64,000 nucleotides of DNA, taken from assembly GCF_900141835.1 (NCBI RefSeq), contig NZ_FQZD01000005.1, positions 222,260 to 286,259 on the forward strand, read 5' to 3'. Positions within the stretch are counted from its first letter, which is position 1, and every line of letters starts with the position of its first letter. Shown here piece by piece: positions 44,297-53,656 of this stretch. The DNA comes from Propionispora hippei DSM 15287. Lineage in GTDB: Bacteria > Bacillota > Negativicutes > Propionisporales > Propionisporaceae. Under the pieces are notes generated by a model. That model was not told where the DNA came from and made no database searches. It worked only from the letters and a program-made list of their open reading frames with translations. A program made the position numbers and the translations under genes.

Positions 44297-47200
44297 ATAT
44301 AACTCGTTTTTCCATCCAAAAACCTATCGGCATATCCATGATTGTCATGTTGTTTGTTGTGCTGGGTTTATTCAGTTTTTACCGGATTGGTGTGGAACTG
44401 TTGCCGGCCGTCAATATTCCTTATGTCACGGTAACGGTTGATTACCCGGGAGCCGGGACCGAACAGGTGGAGCAGGACGTCATAAAACCCCTGGAAAATT
44501 CACTGTCTTCCTTAGCCAATTTAAAGCATATCACTTCGGTTGCCAGACCGGAAAGAGCTCAAATTACGCTGGAATTTGAATTCTGGGCCAATGTGGACAC
44601 GGCAGCCGTTGATGCCACACAATATGTCAATGCGGCTATAAGCAAATTGCCGACCGGTGTGAAAACGCCATCGGTTATCAAACGGGATATTAATGCCTCG
44701 CCGATTTTGGAGGTTTCTATTGTTTCCGGCAAACCCCTGTCAGAGGTATATACCCTGGCTAACGATGTATTTTCCGAGCGTTTGCAAAGGGCCAGCGGTG
44801 TGTCCGACGTGTCGCTGTTTGGCGGGCGGGATAAGGAAGTGGCCGTGGAGGTGGACAAGGATAAGCTGTCTTACTACAACATTTCCTTAAGCTCCATTGT
44901 GAGCCGGATTCAGCAGGAAAATGTCCTGACGCCGGCCGGTTCGGTATTTGATGACAAAAAGGAAACCAATGTACGGTTGATTGCTCAATATGCTTCACCG
45001 GAAGAGTTAGCCGGCATTCATGTTACCAATTCGAACGGTGTTAATATTCCGTTGACCGATCTTGCCACAGTCAAAGAGCAGGACCAGCGGGTTACCCGCT
45101 ATGCCCGGACTAACGGCCAGGATGTTGTATCTATGACAGTTTACAAAAATAGCGATGCCAATCTGGTGGATACGGCCAAGGCGGCTAAAGCGCAGTTGGA
45201 AAGCTTGCGGGCCGAATACCCGGATTATCAGTTTGTGGTCATTACCGATGCTTCTCAATATGTCGAGGACTCCTTGCATAATACGCTGGAGGCGCTGATT
45301 GAAGGGCTGATTACGACCGGACTGGTGCTGTATCTCTTTCTGCGGGGCTGGCGTTCGTCGATTGCTGTTTTAATTGCTATTCCCACGTCTTTGATCTCTA
45401 CCTTTTTTGTTATGTATATGGCTGGCTTTACTTTTAATATGATGTCACTGATGGGCATGTCGTTATGTATCGGTACCTTGGTCGATGATTCGATAGTCGT
45501 GCTGGAAAATATCCATCGCCATTTGAAGATGGGCAAGGATGCCAAGACGGCGGCGGAAGAGGGACGAAATGAGATTGGCATGGCGGCTCTGGCGATTACG
45601 CTGTGCGATGTAGTTGTGTTTATGCCGGTTGCTTTTATGACTGGCATGACCGGACAATTTTTCCGGCAGTTTGGTCTGACCATTGTTTTTGCTACCCTGT
45701 GTTCACTTATGGTGTCATTTACTTTAACTCCCATGCTGGCCTCAAAATTCTTTAAGAACGGTCTCAAGGAACCGCAGGGACGGCTTTGGGATTTTATGAA
45801 TCGCCTGGAACAGGGGGCTGTTGAAAAATATGAACGAATATTGCGGTGGAGTCTGATCAATCCGGTCAAGATTATCAGTGCTATTACCGTTTGTTTTTTC
45901 GTTGCTGTTTCACTTATTCCTTTGGGAGTGATCGGCTCTGAATATATGCCTAAAACCGATGAAGGCAGTTTTCAGATTTTTGTTCAGTTTCCCGTAGGGC
46001 AGAATATAGATCAAACAAACGGGGAAGTAAGAAAAATAGAGGAATATCTTACGACCATTCCGGAAGTTAGCTATTACCTATCCAGCGTGGGTACTCCTGC
46101 CGGCAATTACGGCAGGGTGAGTGTGCAAATGGTTGACCGGAAAGAGAGGAGCTTAACTGTCTGGCAGGTGACCGAACAAGTACGGCGTTTTCTCAAGGAA
46201 AACTTCCCGCAAGCCTCGGCACAGGTCAGTGAAACGCAATCTTCTGTCGCCGGTGTCTCCGGTGGGACCGGTACGGGAGGCGGCGGCCCCAATAATTCGC
46301 CGGTGCAGATTGAAATCCGGGGAGCCAATTTAGATAATATTATCAAAGCCTCCTACCGGATACAGGATATCATTGCCAAGGTGCCCGGTGTTAAGGATGT
46401 CCGCAGCTCCTATAGTGAAGGCATGCCTGAACTAAGGCTGACGGTAGACCGGGAACGGTTGAAATTTTTCAATACGACGGTTAATGAAGTCAACAACGTA
46501 TTTTCCGGTGCGGTGGCCGGAACACTGGCCGGTTATTATGCCAATGATCCGACTAATGATGCACAGGATACGGATATTTATGTACGTCTTAAGAACAGTG
46601 ATGGTTTTAAGGCCTCCGACATAAGTTCCATACCGGTAAAAGCCGGTAATGGTTTGGTGAAGCTGAGCGATGTGGCTCGCCTGCAGGATGGTGTCGGACC
46701 GGTCATGCTTCGGCGGGTAGATAAACAGGAATCGATTAACATAGCGGCTAATGTCACAGATCGTCCGTTGCAGGAAGTGCTAAACGATATCAGCAAAAGG
46801 ATAAAGCCGGAGGATTTGGGGACTAACGTAACCTATCGTTTTACCGGGCAGGCGGACAACATGAACACTACCTTTGGCGAAATGGCCCAGGCCCTGGGAT
46901 TATCTCTGGTCTTAGTGTATATGTTGCTTTCCACCTTGTACGAATCGCTGTCAACCTCCTTTATCCGTATGTTTTCGCTGCCTTTTGGTTTGATCGGATC
47001 GCTACTCTTTTTGGCAATTACCCGAAATACCATTAATTTATACTCTTTGATTGGTATTTTGGTTATGGATGGTGTGGTGGCTAAAAACGGTACCTTGCTT
47101 TTAGATTATACGCTGACGTTGATGGAACGGGGGATGAACGCGCAGGACGCTATTATTGAAGCCGGCAAAACCCGTTTAAAGCCGATATTTATGACTACAC

Positions 47201-47427
47201 TGACGATGATTACCGGGATGCTGCCCACCGCTCTGGCCGTAACCGCCGGCGCGGAGACAAGGGTCAGCATGGCCTGGGTAGTTATCGGTGGTCTGGCTTC
47301 CTCGACTTTCTTCACCTTAATCGGTATTCCCATTATTTTTCTGTTTTTTGAAAAACACTCTTTTCTTGCTTCGCTGCAAAATCTTCTTTTGCGGCTATTC
47401 CATCGGAAACGTTCAAAAACCTTATAA
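44293..47427 (+). CDS. RND efflux pump, AcrB/MexB (HAE1-like) family
   Basis: A 1044-residue proton-driven inner-membrane pump with 12 membrane helices and two large periplasmic loops. The TM4 proton-relay pair Asp398-Asp399 (GTLVDDSIVVLENIH) and the TM10 Lys (MDGVVAKNGTLLLDY) are kept. A Gly-rich insert (GVSGGTGTGGGGPNN) sits in the second periplasmic loop. GTG start with GAGGTGG upstream. No outer-membrane TolC-type gene follows, so the channel must be encoded elsewhere. An RND pump fits an outer-membrane-bearing Firmicute. Confidence 0.92.
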   Translation: MNITRFSIQKPIGISMIVMLFVVLGLFSFYRIGVELLPAVNIPYVTVTVDYPGAGTEQVEQDVIKPLENSLSSLANLKHITSVARPERAQITLEFEFWANVDTAAVDATQYVNAAISKLPTGVKTPSVIKRDINASPILEVSIVSGKPLSEVYTLANDVFSERLQRASGVSDVSLFGGRDKEVAVEVDKDKLSYYNISLSSIVSRIQQENVLTPAGSVFDDKKETNVRLIAQYASPEELAGIHVTNSNGVNIPLTDLATVKEQDQRVTRYARTNGQDVVSMTVYKNSDANLVDTAKAAKAQLESLRAEYPDYQFVVITDASQYVEDSLHNTLEALIEGLITTGLVLYLFLRGWRSSIAVLIAIPTSLISTFFVMYMAGFTFNMMSLMGMSLCIGTLVDDSIVVLENIHRHLKMGKDAKTAAEEGRNEIGMAALAITLCDVVVFMPVAFMTGMTGQFFRQFGLTIVFATLCSLMVSFTLTPMLASKFFKNGLKEPQGRLWDFMNRLEQGAVEKYERILRWSLINPVKIISAITVCFFVAVSLIPLGVIGSEYMPKTDEGSFQIFVQFPVGQNIDQTNGEVRKIEEYLTTIPEVSYYLSSVGTPAGNYGRVSVQMVDRKERSLTVWQVTEQVRRFLKENFPQASAQVSETQSSVAGVSGGTGTGGGGPNNSPVQIEIRGANLDNIIKASYRIQDIIAKVPGVKDVRSSYSEGMPELRLTVDRERLKFFNTTVNEVNNVFSGAVAGTLAGYYANDPTNDAQDTDIYVRLKNSDGFKASDISSIPVKAGNGLVKLSDVARLQDGVGPVMLRRVDKQESINIAANVTDRPLQEVLNDISKRIKPEDLGTNVTYRFTGQADNMNTTFGEMAQALGLSLVLVYMLLSTLYESLSTSFIRMFSLPFGLIGSLLFLAITRNTINLYSLIGILVMDGVVAKNGTLLLDYTLTLMERGMNAQDAIIEAGKTRLKPIFMTTLTMITGMLPTALAVTAGAETRVSMAWVVIGGLASSTFFTLIGIPIIFLFFEKHSFLASLQNLLLRLFHRKRSKTL

Positions 47428-47453
47428 AGAGCAGGATGAGAAAGCGGGAAAGT

Positions 47454-47490
47454 GCTCCGGCTGCCGGCGGAGGCTTTCCCTTTTCCTTTT
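47454..47490 (+). terminator. Probable terminator of the RND operon
   Basis: CTCCG and CGGAG flank an internal GC-rich arm (GCTGCCGGC) and are followed by TTTCCCTTTTCCTTTT. The stem is short and the T-run interrupted. Confidence 0.5.
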
Positions 47491-47505
47491 CTGTGGCAAA
47501 GCTAA

Positions 47506-47535
47506 AGACACCCCGGAGAATTTCTCCGGGGTGTC
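47506..47535. terminator. Strong hairpin between convergent RND and met operons
   Basis: AGACACCCCGGAG pairs with CTCCGGGGTGTCT around AATTT. It lies 26 bases beyond the metQ stop on the minus strand. The T-run is short on both strands, so it may serve either operon. Confidence 0.6.
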
Positions 47536-47560
47536 TCATAAGCATGCGGTTTAACAGGGC

Positions 47561-48382
47561 TTAGAAGGCAGGAACAACGGCTCCCTGATATTTGTCGTTG
47601 ATGAATTTCTTCACTTCGTCAGACGTTAAGGCCTTGGCCAGCTTCTGAATTTCCGGACGATTTTCATCACCTTTGCGAACTACTAAAATGTTAACAAACG
47701 GCGAGTCGTTCTGTTCAATAAACAGAGCGTCTTTGGTCGGCACCAGCTTTGCTTCCAAAGCATAGTTGGTATTGATAACAGCAATGGCTACATCGTCCAA
47801 AGCACGGGGGAGTTGAGGCGCTTCCAGTTCAGCTACTTTTAAATTTTTAGGATTTTCAACAATATCGCCTACTGTTGCGTTAATGCCGACTCCCGGTTTC
47901 AGTTTCAGCAGACCGGCCTTTTCCAATAAAGCAAGTGCGCGGCCTCCATTGGTGGGATCGTTAGGAATCGCTACCTGCGAACCGGCAGCAACGTCAGCCA
48001 GTGTTTTTACTTTCTTGGAATAGATACCCATCGGTTCAATATGTACGCCGGCAATATTGCTTAATTGCAGGTTATGCTCTGCGGCAAACTTGTTCAGATA
48101 AGGCGTATGCTGAAAGAAGTTAGCATCCAATTCTTTTTCGGCAACGGCAATGTTTGGACGAACATAGTCGTTCATTTCCACAATTTGAAGGTCAATTCCT
48201 TCTTTTTCCAATATGGGTTTGACTACTTGCAGAATTTCAGCATGCGGTACGGGGGTAGCTGCCACTTTTAATACCGTTTTGGCAGCGGTAGCATTAGGTT
48301 CTTTTTTATCATTACTGCCGCAGCCAGCGAAAAGAACCGTCAATGCCAATAGAGAAACCATGAGTAAAACCAGTTTTTTCAT
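47561..48382 (-). CDS. metQ: Methionine ABC transporter substrate-binding lipoprotein MetQ
   Basis: A 273-residue NlpA/MetQ family binding protein with a lipoprotein signal (VLLMVSLLALTVLFAGC). Family segments are VAATPVPHAEILQ, FFQHTPYLNKFA and VAIPNDPTNGGRALALLEKAGL. It captures methionine for the MetNI importer. The start follows TAGGAGG by 7 bases; a longer reading to 48430 lacks a ribosome site and would precede the signal peptide. Last gene of a SAM-riboswitch operon. Confidence 0.95.
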   Translation of the reverse strand: MKKLVLLMVSLLALTVLFAGCGSNDKKEPNATAAKTVLKVAATPVPHAEILQVVKPILEKEGIDLQIVEMNDYVRPNIAVAEKELDANFFQHTPYLNKFAAEHNLQLSNIAGVHIEPMGIYSKKVKTLADVAAGSQVAIPNDPTNGGRALALLEKAGLLKLKPGVGINATVGDIVENPKNLKVAELEAPQLPRALDDVAIAVINTNYALEAKLVPTKDALFIEQNDSPFVNILVVRKGDENRPEIQKLAKALTSDEVKKFINDKYQGAVVPAF

Positions 48383-48436
48383 AATAAATCCTCCTAAAAT
48401 AATATATATGTGATTTTGCTTGGAAAACAATAGTAC

Positions 48437-49090
48437 TTATCTTTTGTTTACCTTGCGGGCGAGATAGTCGCCGCAGGATTGCACGATTTGGACCTGAGCA
48501 ATCAGAATGGCTACTGTGGCCAGCATAATATCGGCGCGGAATCGCTGATAACCGTAGCGGATGGCCAAATCACCCAAGCCGCCGCCGCCAATCGCACCGG
48601 CCATGGCGGAGTAACCGATCAGGTTGATGATGGTTAAGGTGATTCCTAATATAATAGAGGGAAGCGATTCCGGTATCAATACTTTGCGGATGATTTCAAA
48701 TGGTGAGGCGCCCATGGCCTGTGCGGCTTCGACCACTCCGTAATCCACTTCTTTCAGCGCCGCTTCTACAACCCGGCCGACAAAGGGAATGGCCGCCAGA
48801 CTTAACGGGACGATGGCGGCATTAGTGCCGATCGAGGTGCCTGTTAACAGGCGGGTTAAGGGAATGATAGCCACCATTAAAATGATAAAGGGAGTAGAGC
48901 GGGCTGCGTTTACAATACTGCCTAAAATACGATTGATGTACAGATTTTCCAGGATTCCTCGTTTATCCGTAGCAACCAAAATGACACCAAGCGGTATCCC
49001 GAGGAGGGTGGAAATCAAGGTGGAGACAGCAACCATATAGGTTGTGTCAAGCAGGGCTTCAAACAGCAGCATAAGCATGTCTTGAGACAT
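48437..49090 (-). CDS. metI: Methionine ABC transporter permease MetI
   Basis: A 217-residue permease with about five membrane helices. The ATPase-contact EAA loop reads EAAQAMGASPFEII, and INLIGYSAMAGAIGGGGLGD is typical of MetI. A strong ribosome site (GAGGTGATC) lies in the end of metN, with which it overlaps by 32 bases. Confidence 0.95.
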   Translation of the reverse strand: MSQDMLMLLFEALLDTTYMVAVSTLISTLLGIPLGVILVATDKRGILENLYINRILGSIVNAARSTPFIILMVAIIPLTRLLTGTSIGTNAAIVPLSLAAIPFVGRVVEAALKEVDYGVVEAAQAMGASPFEIIRKVLIPESLPSIILGITLTIINLIGYSAMAGAIGGGGLGDLAIRYGYQRFRADIMLATVAILIAQVQIVQSCGDYLARKVNKR

Positions 49091-50117
49091 AGCCGATCAC
49101 CTCGCTTCCCACTTCGTGTGCCCTGGTGTATTCAAGCGCCCTATGAATAGCATCCTGACTGCCTGATAATTCAACGATTAAAGTACCGAAGGAGACATTT
49201 TTGATATGATCCATATTTCCATAGAGAATGCTTACATCGATATCAAAACGCCGGATCATACCGGCAATGATTGGCTCGCCGGCAGCATCGCCGATAAACG
49301 AAAGCCGCAGCAGCAGCTTGCTGTCGGGAAGCGGTGTCCGTGAAAGTGGCATGTGTTTAAAATGATCCGGTAAATCATGATTCATGATGGTGCCGATAAA
49401 TTCCCGGGTAATAGCCGCCTGAGGCTGGGTAAAGATATCCAGAATTGGTCCCTGCTCAATAATCAGGCCATTTTCCATAACTGCTACCTGGTCGCAGATT
49501 TCTTTGATAACCTGCATTTCGTGGGTGATAAGGACGATGGTTAATTTAAGCTCCCGGTTAATGTTTTTTAATAATTCTAGAATGGACTTGGTAGTTTGCG
49601 GGTCAAGAGCCGAAGTGGCCTCGTCGCACAACAGTACCTTGGGACGATTGGCTAAGGCGCGGGCGATACCTACCCGCTGTTTTTGACCACCGCTTAATTG
49701 TGAAGGGTATTGTTCACGTTTGTCCGATAAACCGACCAGTTTTAAGAGACGGACCACCGTATCTTCAACATCATGTTTAGTGTAGCCGGCCAATTCAAGA
49801 GGGAAAGCGATGTTGTCAAAAACCGTGCGGGAGGAGAGTAAATTAAAATGCTGAAAAATCATGCCGATTTTTTTCCGCGATTCCCTAAGTTCGTTTTCCG
49901 TCAGCTTTGTGATGTCCTGACCGTCGACGATCACTGTTCCGGCCGTAGGCTGTTCTAAACGGTTGATGCAGCGGATCAACGTACTTTTGCCGGCGCCGCT
50001 TTTACCGATCACTCCGAAAATTTCACCGGCCTTGACTTCCAAATTAATTCCACGCAAAGCATGGATTTGACCGGACTGACTGTGGTATATTTTTTCAATC
50101 CCGTTTAAACTAATCAA
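49059..50117 (-). CDS. metN: Methionine ABC transporter ATP-binding protein MetN
   Basis: The ATPase of the MetNIQ importer, 352 residues. Walker A GKSGAGKSTLIRCI, signature LSGGQKQRVGIARAL, Walker B VLLCDEATSALDPQ and a C-terminal NIL domain (about 275-350) that gives feedback inhibition by methionine. TTG 50117 is the likely start (LISLNGIEKIYH, AGGAAGGA 6 bases upstream); longer readings run into the riboswitch terminator. Confidence 0.95.
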   Translation of the reverse strand: MISLNGIEKIYHSQSGQIHALRGINLEVKAGEIFGVIGKSGAGKSTLIRCINRLEQPTAGTVIVDGQDITKLTENELRESRKKIGMIFQHFNLLSSRTVFDNIAFPLELAGYTKHDVEDTVVRLLKLVGLSDKREQYPSQLSGGQKQRVGIARALANRPKVLLCDEATSALDPQTTKSILELLKNINRELKLTIVLITHEMQVIKEICDQVAVMENGLIIEQGPILDIFTQPQAAITREFIGTIMNHDLPDHFKHMPLSRTPLPDSKLLLRLSFIGDAAGEPIIAGMIRRFDIDVSILYGNMDHIKNVSFGTLIVELSGSQDAIHRALEYTRAHEVGSEVIGYVSRHAYAAV

Positions 50118-50140
50118 TGAGGTTCCTTCCTTTCGTGCAA

Positions 50141-50170
50141 ATAAAAAGGTCTCTTCGCAGCGAAGAGACC
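50141..50170 (-). terminator. SAM riboswitch terminator
   Basis: On the minus strand GGTCTCTTCG-CTG-CGAAGAGACC forms a 10-bp stem followed by five T residues. It lies between the aptamer and metN. Confidence 0.92.
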
Positions 50171-50178
50171 AACACATA

Positions 50179-50291
50179 CTCTTGGGCTTCTCTCATCTGC
50201 CAGGATAAAATCCTGTAGGAATTGGCACCGTTCCTTCCGGATGGTTGCCGCGGCTTCATTGGGCCAGTCCCTCAGCCAACTCTAGATGATA
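50179..50291 (-). promoter_or_regulatory. SAM-I (S-box) riboswitch
   Basis: Read on the minus strand, the leader contains AGAGTTGGCTGAGGGACTGG, CCCAATGAAGCCGCGGCAACC, GGTGCCAATTCC and GCAGATGAGAGAAG, the ordered S-box elements. With enough S-adenosylmethionine the terminator forms and metNIQ is switched off. The outermost P1 pairing is not obvious by eye; the aptamer limits are approximate. Confidence 0.92.
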
Positions 50292-50312
50292 ATAATATCA
50301 TTCATTTTTTAA

Positions 50313-50341
50313 ATCCTATCACGGTTTTTTGTATGTGTCAA
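50313..50341 (-). promoter_or_regulatory. metNIQ promoter
   Basis: On the minus strand a consensus TTGACA (50341-50336), a 17-base spacer and TAGGAT (50318-50313) lie about 20 bases ahead of the riboswitch. Confidence 0.75.
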
Positions 50342-50495
50342 GAAGATTGTTTGGATAATATCTTTCTTAAACGGACATTTTAATAAAGTTTTCATAGATT
50401 AAAGAAAAAAAGGGATAAAGAAGGAAATCTATCTAACTGCACGAATATATAATATATTGATATACAGTATGGGAAAATAAGGAGTGACACTAGCT

Positions 50496-50801
50496 ATGTC
50501 GGTGAATCCTAAACTAAAAGATCCGTTGATTGATCAACTGTTTCAGGCTATTTTACTGTTGCAGGATGAAGAGGAGTGTTATCAGTTTTTTGAAGATGTT
50601 TCCACTATAGGGGAACTTAAGTCTTTAGCGCAGCGCTTGGAGGTTGCCCGGATGTTGCAGTTGGGGGCGACCTATGATGATATTGTGGCAAGAACAGGCG
50701 CTAGTACGGCTACCATCAGCCGCGTCAAACGCTGCCTGAATTATGGCGCCGACGGATATGGTATAGTTCTCTCGCGGCTTGACGAAAAGAAAAAAGAGTA
50801 A
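50496..50801 (+). CDS. TrpR/YerC-family regulator, probably the histidine repressor HisR
   Basis: A 101-residue helical protein of the TrpR-like YerC/YecD family. The helix-turn-helix is ATYDDIVARTGASTATISRVKR (about 62-83). Family members in Firmicutes linked to histidine genes are predicted histidine-responsive repressors (comparative genomics calls them HisR). Here it stands 40 bases upstream of hisZ and 3 kb from hisG, whose promoter carries a palindrome that could be its operator. The ribosome site AAGGAG is 12 bases from ATG 50496. Confidence 0.8.
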   Translation: MSVNPKLKDPLIDQLFQAILLLQDEEECYQFFEDVSTIGELKSLAQRLEVARMLQLGATYDDIVARTGASTATISRVKRCLNYGADGYGIVLSRLDEKKKE

Positions 50802-50841
50802 GTTTTTATTAATCCATGTTGAAACGGAGTGTAACCATTTA

Positions 50842-52023
50842 ATGAAGACAAATGAATTTGTACCGCAGATTCCTTACGGCACCAGAGATTTTTTGCCGCG
50901 GGAAGCAAAATATAAACGAATTGTGGAAGGTTCCCTGGCCGGATTATTTGCCAAGTGGGGCTATGACGAGGTGGTCACGCCCACTTTTGAATATCTGGAA
51001 ACTTTGTCTGCCGGCAGTGACGAGCAGATGGCACAGAATATGTTTAAGTTCTTTGATAAAAAAAATCACATTCTGGCATTGCGTCCGGATATGACTACTC
51101 CCATTGCCAGGGTGGCATCTACCCGGCTTAAAGAAAACAGTTTGCCGCTCCGCTTGTTCTACTTAACCAATGTATTTCGCTATGAGCAGGCGCAGGCCGG
51201 GCGGCAATGCGAATTCTATCAGGCGGGAGTGGAACTGTTGGGCGTTCCGGGACCGGCGGCCGATGCAGAGGTGATTGCTTTGGCCGTACAGGCAATGAAG
51301 GATTCCGGTTTGCAAACCTTTCAGGTCAATATTGGCCAGGTGGAATTTATCAATGGAATCATGGAAGAAAGCCGCCTGACCGCCGAACAGCGTCAAAAGG
51401 TTAAACAATGCATGGTAAACCGCAATGTGGTCGGTCTGGGGGAAATTCTGACGGCCAGCGGGCTAAGCTCCGACGTTCAGACTTTGCTGCGGCAGATTCC
51501 GCTGTTGTACGGCAAAGAGGAATTGCTGGAACAAGCCTACGCGATGGTTACCAATCCGGTCAGCCGGGCCGCGCTGGACAATCTGGCCGATATTTACTGC
51601 CTGCTGAAAGGGTACGGTGTGGAGCAGTATGTCAATTTTGACTTAGGGATCATCCGGGATTTTGAGTATTATACCGGCATGGTGTTTGAGGGCTATACGC
51701 CTGGGCTGGGATTTCCGCTGTGCGGTGGCGGCCGCTATGATAAGATGGTGTCGTCCTTCGGCGTTGACTGCCCGTCCACCGGTTTTGCCTTAGGAATAGA
51801 GCGGGTATTGTTGGCTCTGGAACGGCAGGGTATTTCACTGGACGCTGATTTTCGCGAGTGGTATGTGGGCTGGGAACCCGGCAAGCTGACGGAAGCGATT
51901 CAAAAAGCTTCTGAACTAAGAATGCAGGGACAGTCCGTCGAACTGGCTCTATTCCCCCAGTCGCGCCAGGAAGCTGCCATGAGCCAAAAGGCTAAAGGCT
52001 GTAAAGAACTCATCTATATTTAA
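50842..52023 (+). CDS. hisZ: ATP phosphoribosyltransferase regulatory subunit HisZ
   Basis: A 393-residue paralogue of histidyl-tRNA synthetase that activates the short form of HisG and gives histidine feedback. Segments IPYGTRDFLPREAKYKR, LRPDMTTPIARVASTRL and the FGLG-like GFALGIERVL are seen, without a tRNA-binding C-domain. ATG 50842 follows GGAGTG by 10 bases. The HisG gene in this window is indeed the short type. Confidence 0.94.
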   Translation: MKTNEFVPQIPYGTRDFLPREAKYKRIVEGSLAGLFAKWGYDEVVTPTFEYLETLSAGSDEQMAQNMFKFFDKKNHILALRPDMTTPIARVASTRLKENSLPLRLFYLTNVFRYEQAQAGRQCEFYQAGVELLGVPGPAADAEVIALAVQAMKDSGLQTFQVNIGQVEFINGIMEESRLTAEQRQKVKQCMVNRNVVGLGEILTASGLSSDVQTLLRQIPLLYGKEELLEQAYAMVTNPVSRAALDNLADIYCLLKGYGVEQYVNFDLGIIRDFEYYTGMVFEGYTPGLGFPLCGGGRYDKMVSSFGVDCPSTGFALGIERVLLALERQGISLDADFREWYVGWEPGKLTEAIQKASELRMQGQSVELALFPQSRQEAAMSQKAKGCKELIYI

Positions 52024-52042
52024 TTTAAGGGAGCAGACGGTC

Positions 52043-52567
52043 ATGTTTTCACGGGTGAAACAAGTGATTTCGGCTCTTACTGCCAGGATCAGTAGACAAG
52101 AGGAAGAATTTGTGAACCGTTATCTGCACCCCGGGGAACAGGCATTGTTTTGGGGTATGAGTCTGGCCGAACAGCGGCATGCGCTGAATGTAACCTATAC
52201 GGCGCTTGGCTTCTCCGGCCAGACGGCGATTGACATACGGCGTTTGATTCGCTGCGCTTTGCTGCACGATGTGGGGAAGCGGCAGGGTGATATCAACACA
52301 GCCGGTAAAATTATGGCGGTGCTGGCTCATTCTCTGGCTCCTGGCTGGGCCGAAGCCTGGGGCAGGCAGGGGCGGGGAGCTTTTCCCGCCAATTTGCGGC
52401 ATGCCTTTTATATTTATTTTAATCATGCCGAGCGGGGAGCTTCGTTACTGAGTCAGGCCGGGACCGAGCCCGAAATTGTTGAAATCGTAAGGCGCCATCA
52501 TAAAGCTCCGGCCAAGGATGATCCGCCGGAGCTTTGTTTTCTCCGAGAGGCCGACAATATCAATTAG
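52043..52567 (+). CDS. HD-domain phosphohydrolase
   Basis: A 174-residue protein with an HD metal-dependent phosphohydrolase core: the first His in EQRHALNV, the HD pair in CALLHDVGK (about residues 77-78), a His in FNHAERGA and the distal Asp in LREADNI. Substrate unknown; such proteins act on nucleotides or cyclic nucleotides. It follows hisZ by 19 bases, so is probably co-transcribed. Its stop overlaps by 4 bases the stop of the convergent dehydrogenase gene. Confidence 0.75.
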   Translation: MFSRVKQVISALTARISRQEEEFVNRYLHPGEQALFWGMSLAEQRHALNVTYTALGFSGQTAIDIRRLIRCALLHDVGKRQGDINTAGKIMAVLAHSLAPGWAEAWGRQGRGAFPANLRHAFYIYFNHAERGASLLSQAGTEPEIVEIVRRHHKAPAKDDPPELCFLREADNIN

Positions 52568-53511
52568 TACCCCTTTTGCTTGTCTACTATATTAAGGATT
52601 TGATCTTTATCGATAAACCGGGTTAAATTATCGGCAAACAACTGGATGGCGCGGTCTAAGTAGCTGGGTGACAGACCGGCCAGATGGGGTGTGATGATGA
52701 CGTTGGGCATATTCCAAAGCGGCGAACTATCCGGCAGCGGTTCCTCGGCAAAAACGTCCAGGCCGGCACCTTGAATTAGCTGTTGTTCCAGGGCGGTAAT
52801 CAGGTCGGCTTCGGCAATGACACCGCCGCGGGCGATGTTAATGAAATAGGCTGTTCGTTTCATAGCGGAGAAATAGTTCAAATTGAACATTTCCTTAGTT
52901 TCGTCTGTTAAGGGAAGTGAGACTACAACAAAATCGCAGATGCTCAGCATTTTTGCCAGATAGTCGGGTGTGTACAGCGCATCGACAAATAATTCGGTGG
53001 TTGCTTCCCGTTTGGTAGCTACTACGTGCATGCCCAGCGCTTTTGCCTTTTTGGCAATTTCCCGCCCGATATTGCCGAGTCCGACAATGCCGATGGTCTT
53101 TTCGTGTATTTCGTCGACCCGGACCCGTTTCCATTGTTTATTGCGCTGCTGGGGAATCAGCAGGTTAAGTCCGCGGGTAAAGGCGAGCATAAGGGCCAGA
53201 ACGTGCTCAGATATAGGGATACCGTGAATTCCCTTGGAGTTGGTTAACAAAGTGGAACTGGTGACCAATTCGGGAAATAGCCAGTCCTCCACACCGGCAC
53301 TCAGCGCGTGGACCCAGCGAAGCTGCGGCGCGGCAGCGTAGAGCTGGCGGATATCCTGGTTGCCCCAGGCTACCAGAATGTCTGCATTGGCGATATGCTG
53401 ACCGGCTGTGGCCAGATCGGCCGTGATGATTGAACTGCCTGGCGCGGCATCCTGGATGGCTGCCATATGATTTTCTTTTAGCTGGTTTAAGACTAAAATA
53501 TTGAATGGCAC
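52564..53511 (-). CDS. D-isomer-specific 2-hydroxyacid dehydrogenase
   Basis: A 315-residue NAD(P)-dependent dehydrogenase. The Rossmann motif is IVGLGNIGREIAKKAKALGM. The catalytic Arg is in INIARGGVIAEADL, the Glu in DVFAEEPLP and the His in VIITPHLAG. The start is GTG 53511 with AGGAGG 8 bases upstream. Substrate cannot be told; the family includes phosphoglycerate, glyoxylate and lactate enzymes. It is the only minus-strand gene within the his region and so splits hisZ from hisG. Confidence 0.9.
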   Translation of the reverse strand: MPFNILVLNQLKENHMAAIQDAAPGSSIITADLATAGQHIANADILVAWGNQDIRQLYAAAPQLRWVHALSAGVEDWLFPELVTSSTLLTNSKGIHGIPISEHVLALMLAFTRGLNLLIPQQRNKQWKRVRVDEIHEKTIGIVGLGNIGREIAKKAKALGMHVVATKREATTELFVDALYTPDYLAKMLSICDFVVVSLPLTDETKEMFNLNYFSAMKRTAYFINIARGGVIAEADLITALEQQLIQGAGLDVFAEEPLPDSSPLWNMPNVIITPHLAGLSPSYLDRAIQLFADNLTRFIDKDQILNIVDKQKGY

Positions 53512-53627
53512 AATGAAGACCTCCTGTGTCTGATTTTTAATATAAAAACACTTCTCGTTTGGTTTGGCAAAATCCTACTGTGCTTTTGTCGCCGGTAAAA
53601 CAAATTGACTTAACCGGCAGTTTTTTA

Positions 53628-53656
53628 TTGACGGAATAAAATTAATGTGATAGCAT
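53628..53656 (+). promoter_or_regulatory. hisG operon promoter
   Basis: TTGACG (53628-53633), a 17-base spacer, and TAGCAT (53651-53656). The -10 lies inside the palindrome at 53641-53671. Confidence 0.65.

Noticed and set aside
53591..53628. GCCGGT and ACCGGC with a following T-run upstream of hisG looked like an attenuator terminator.
   Set aside because: It lies upstream of, and overlaps, the -35 of the his promoter, so it cannot attenuate that transcript; the stem is only 6 bp with a 16-base loop.
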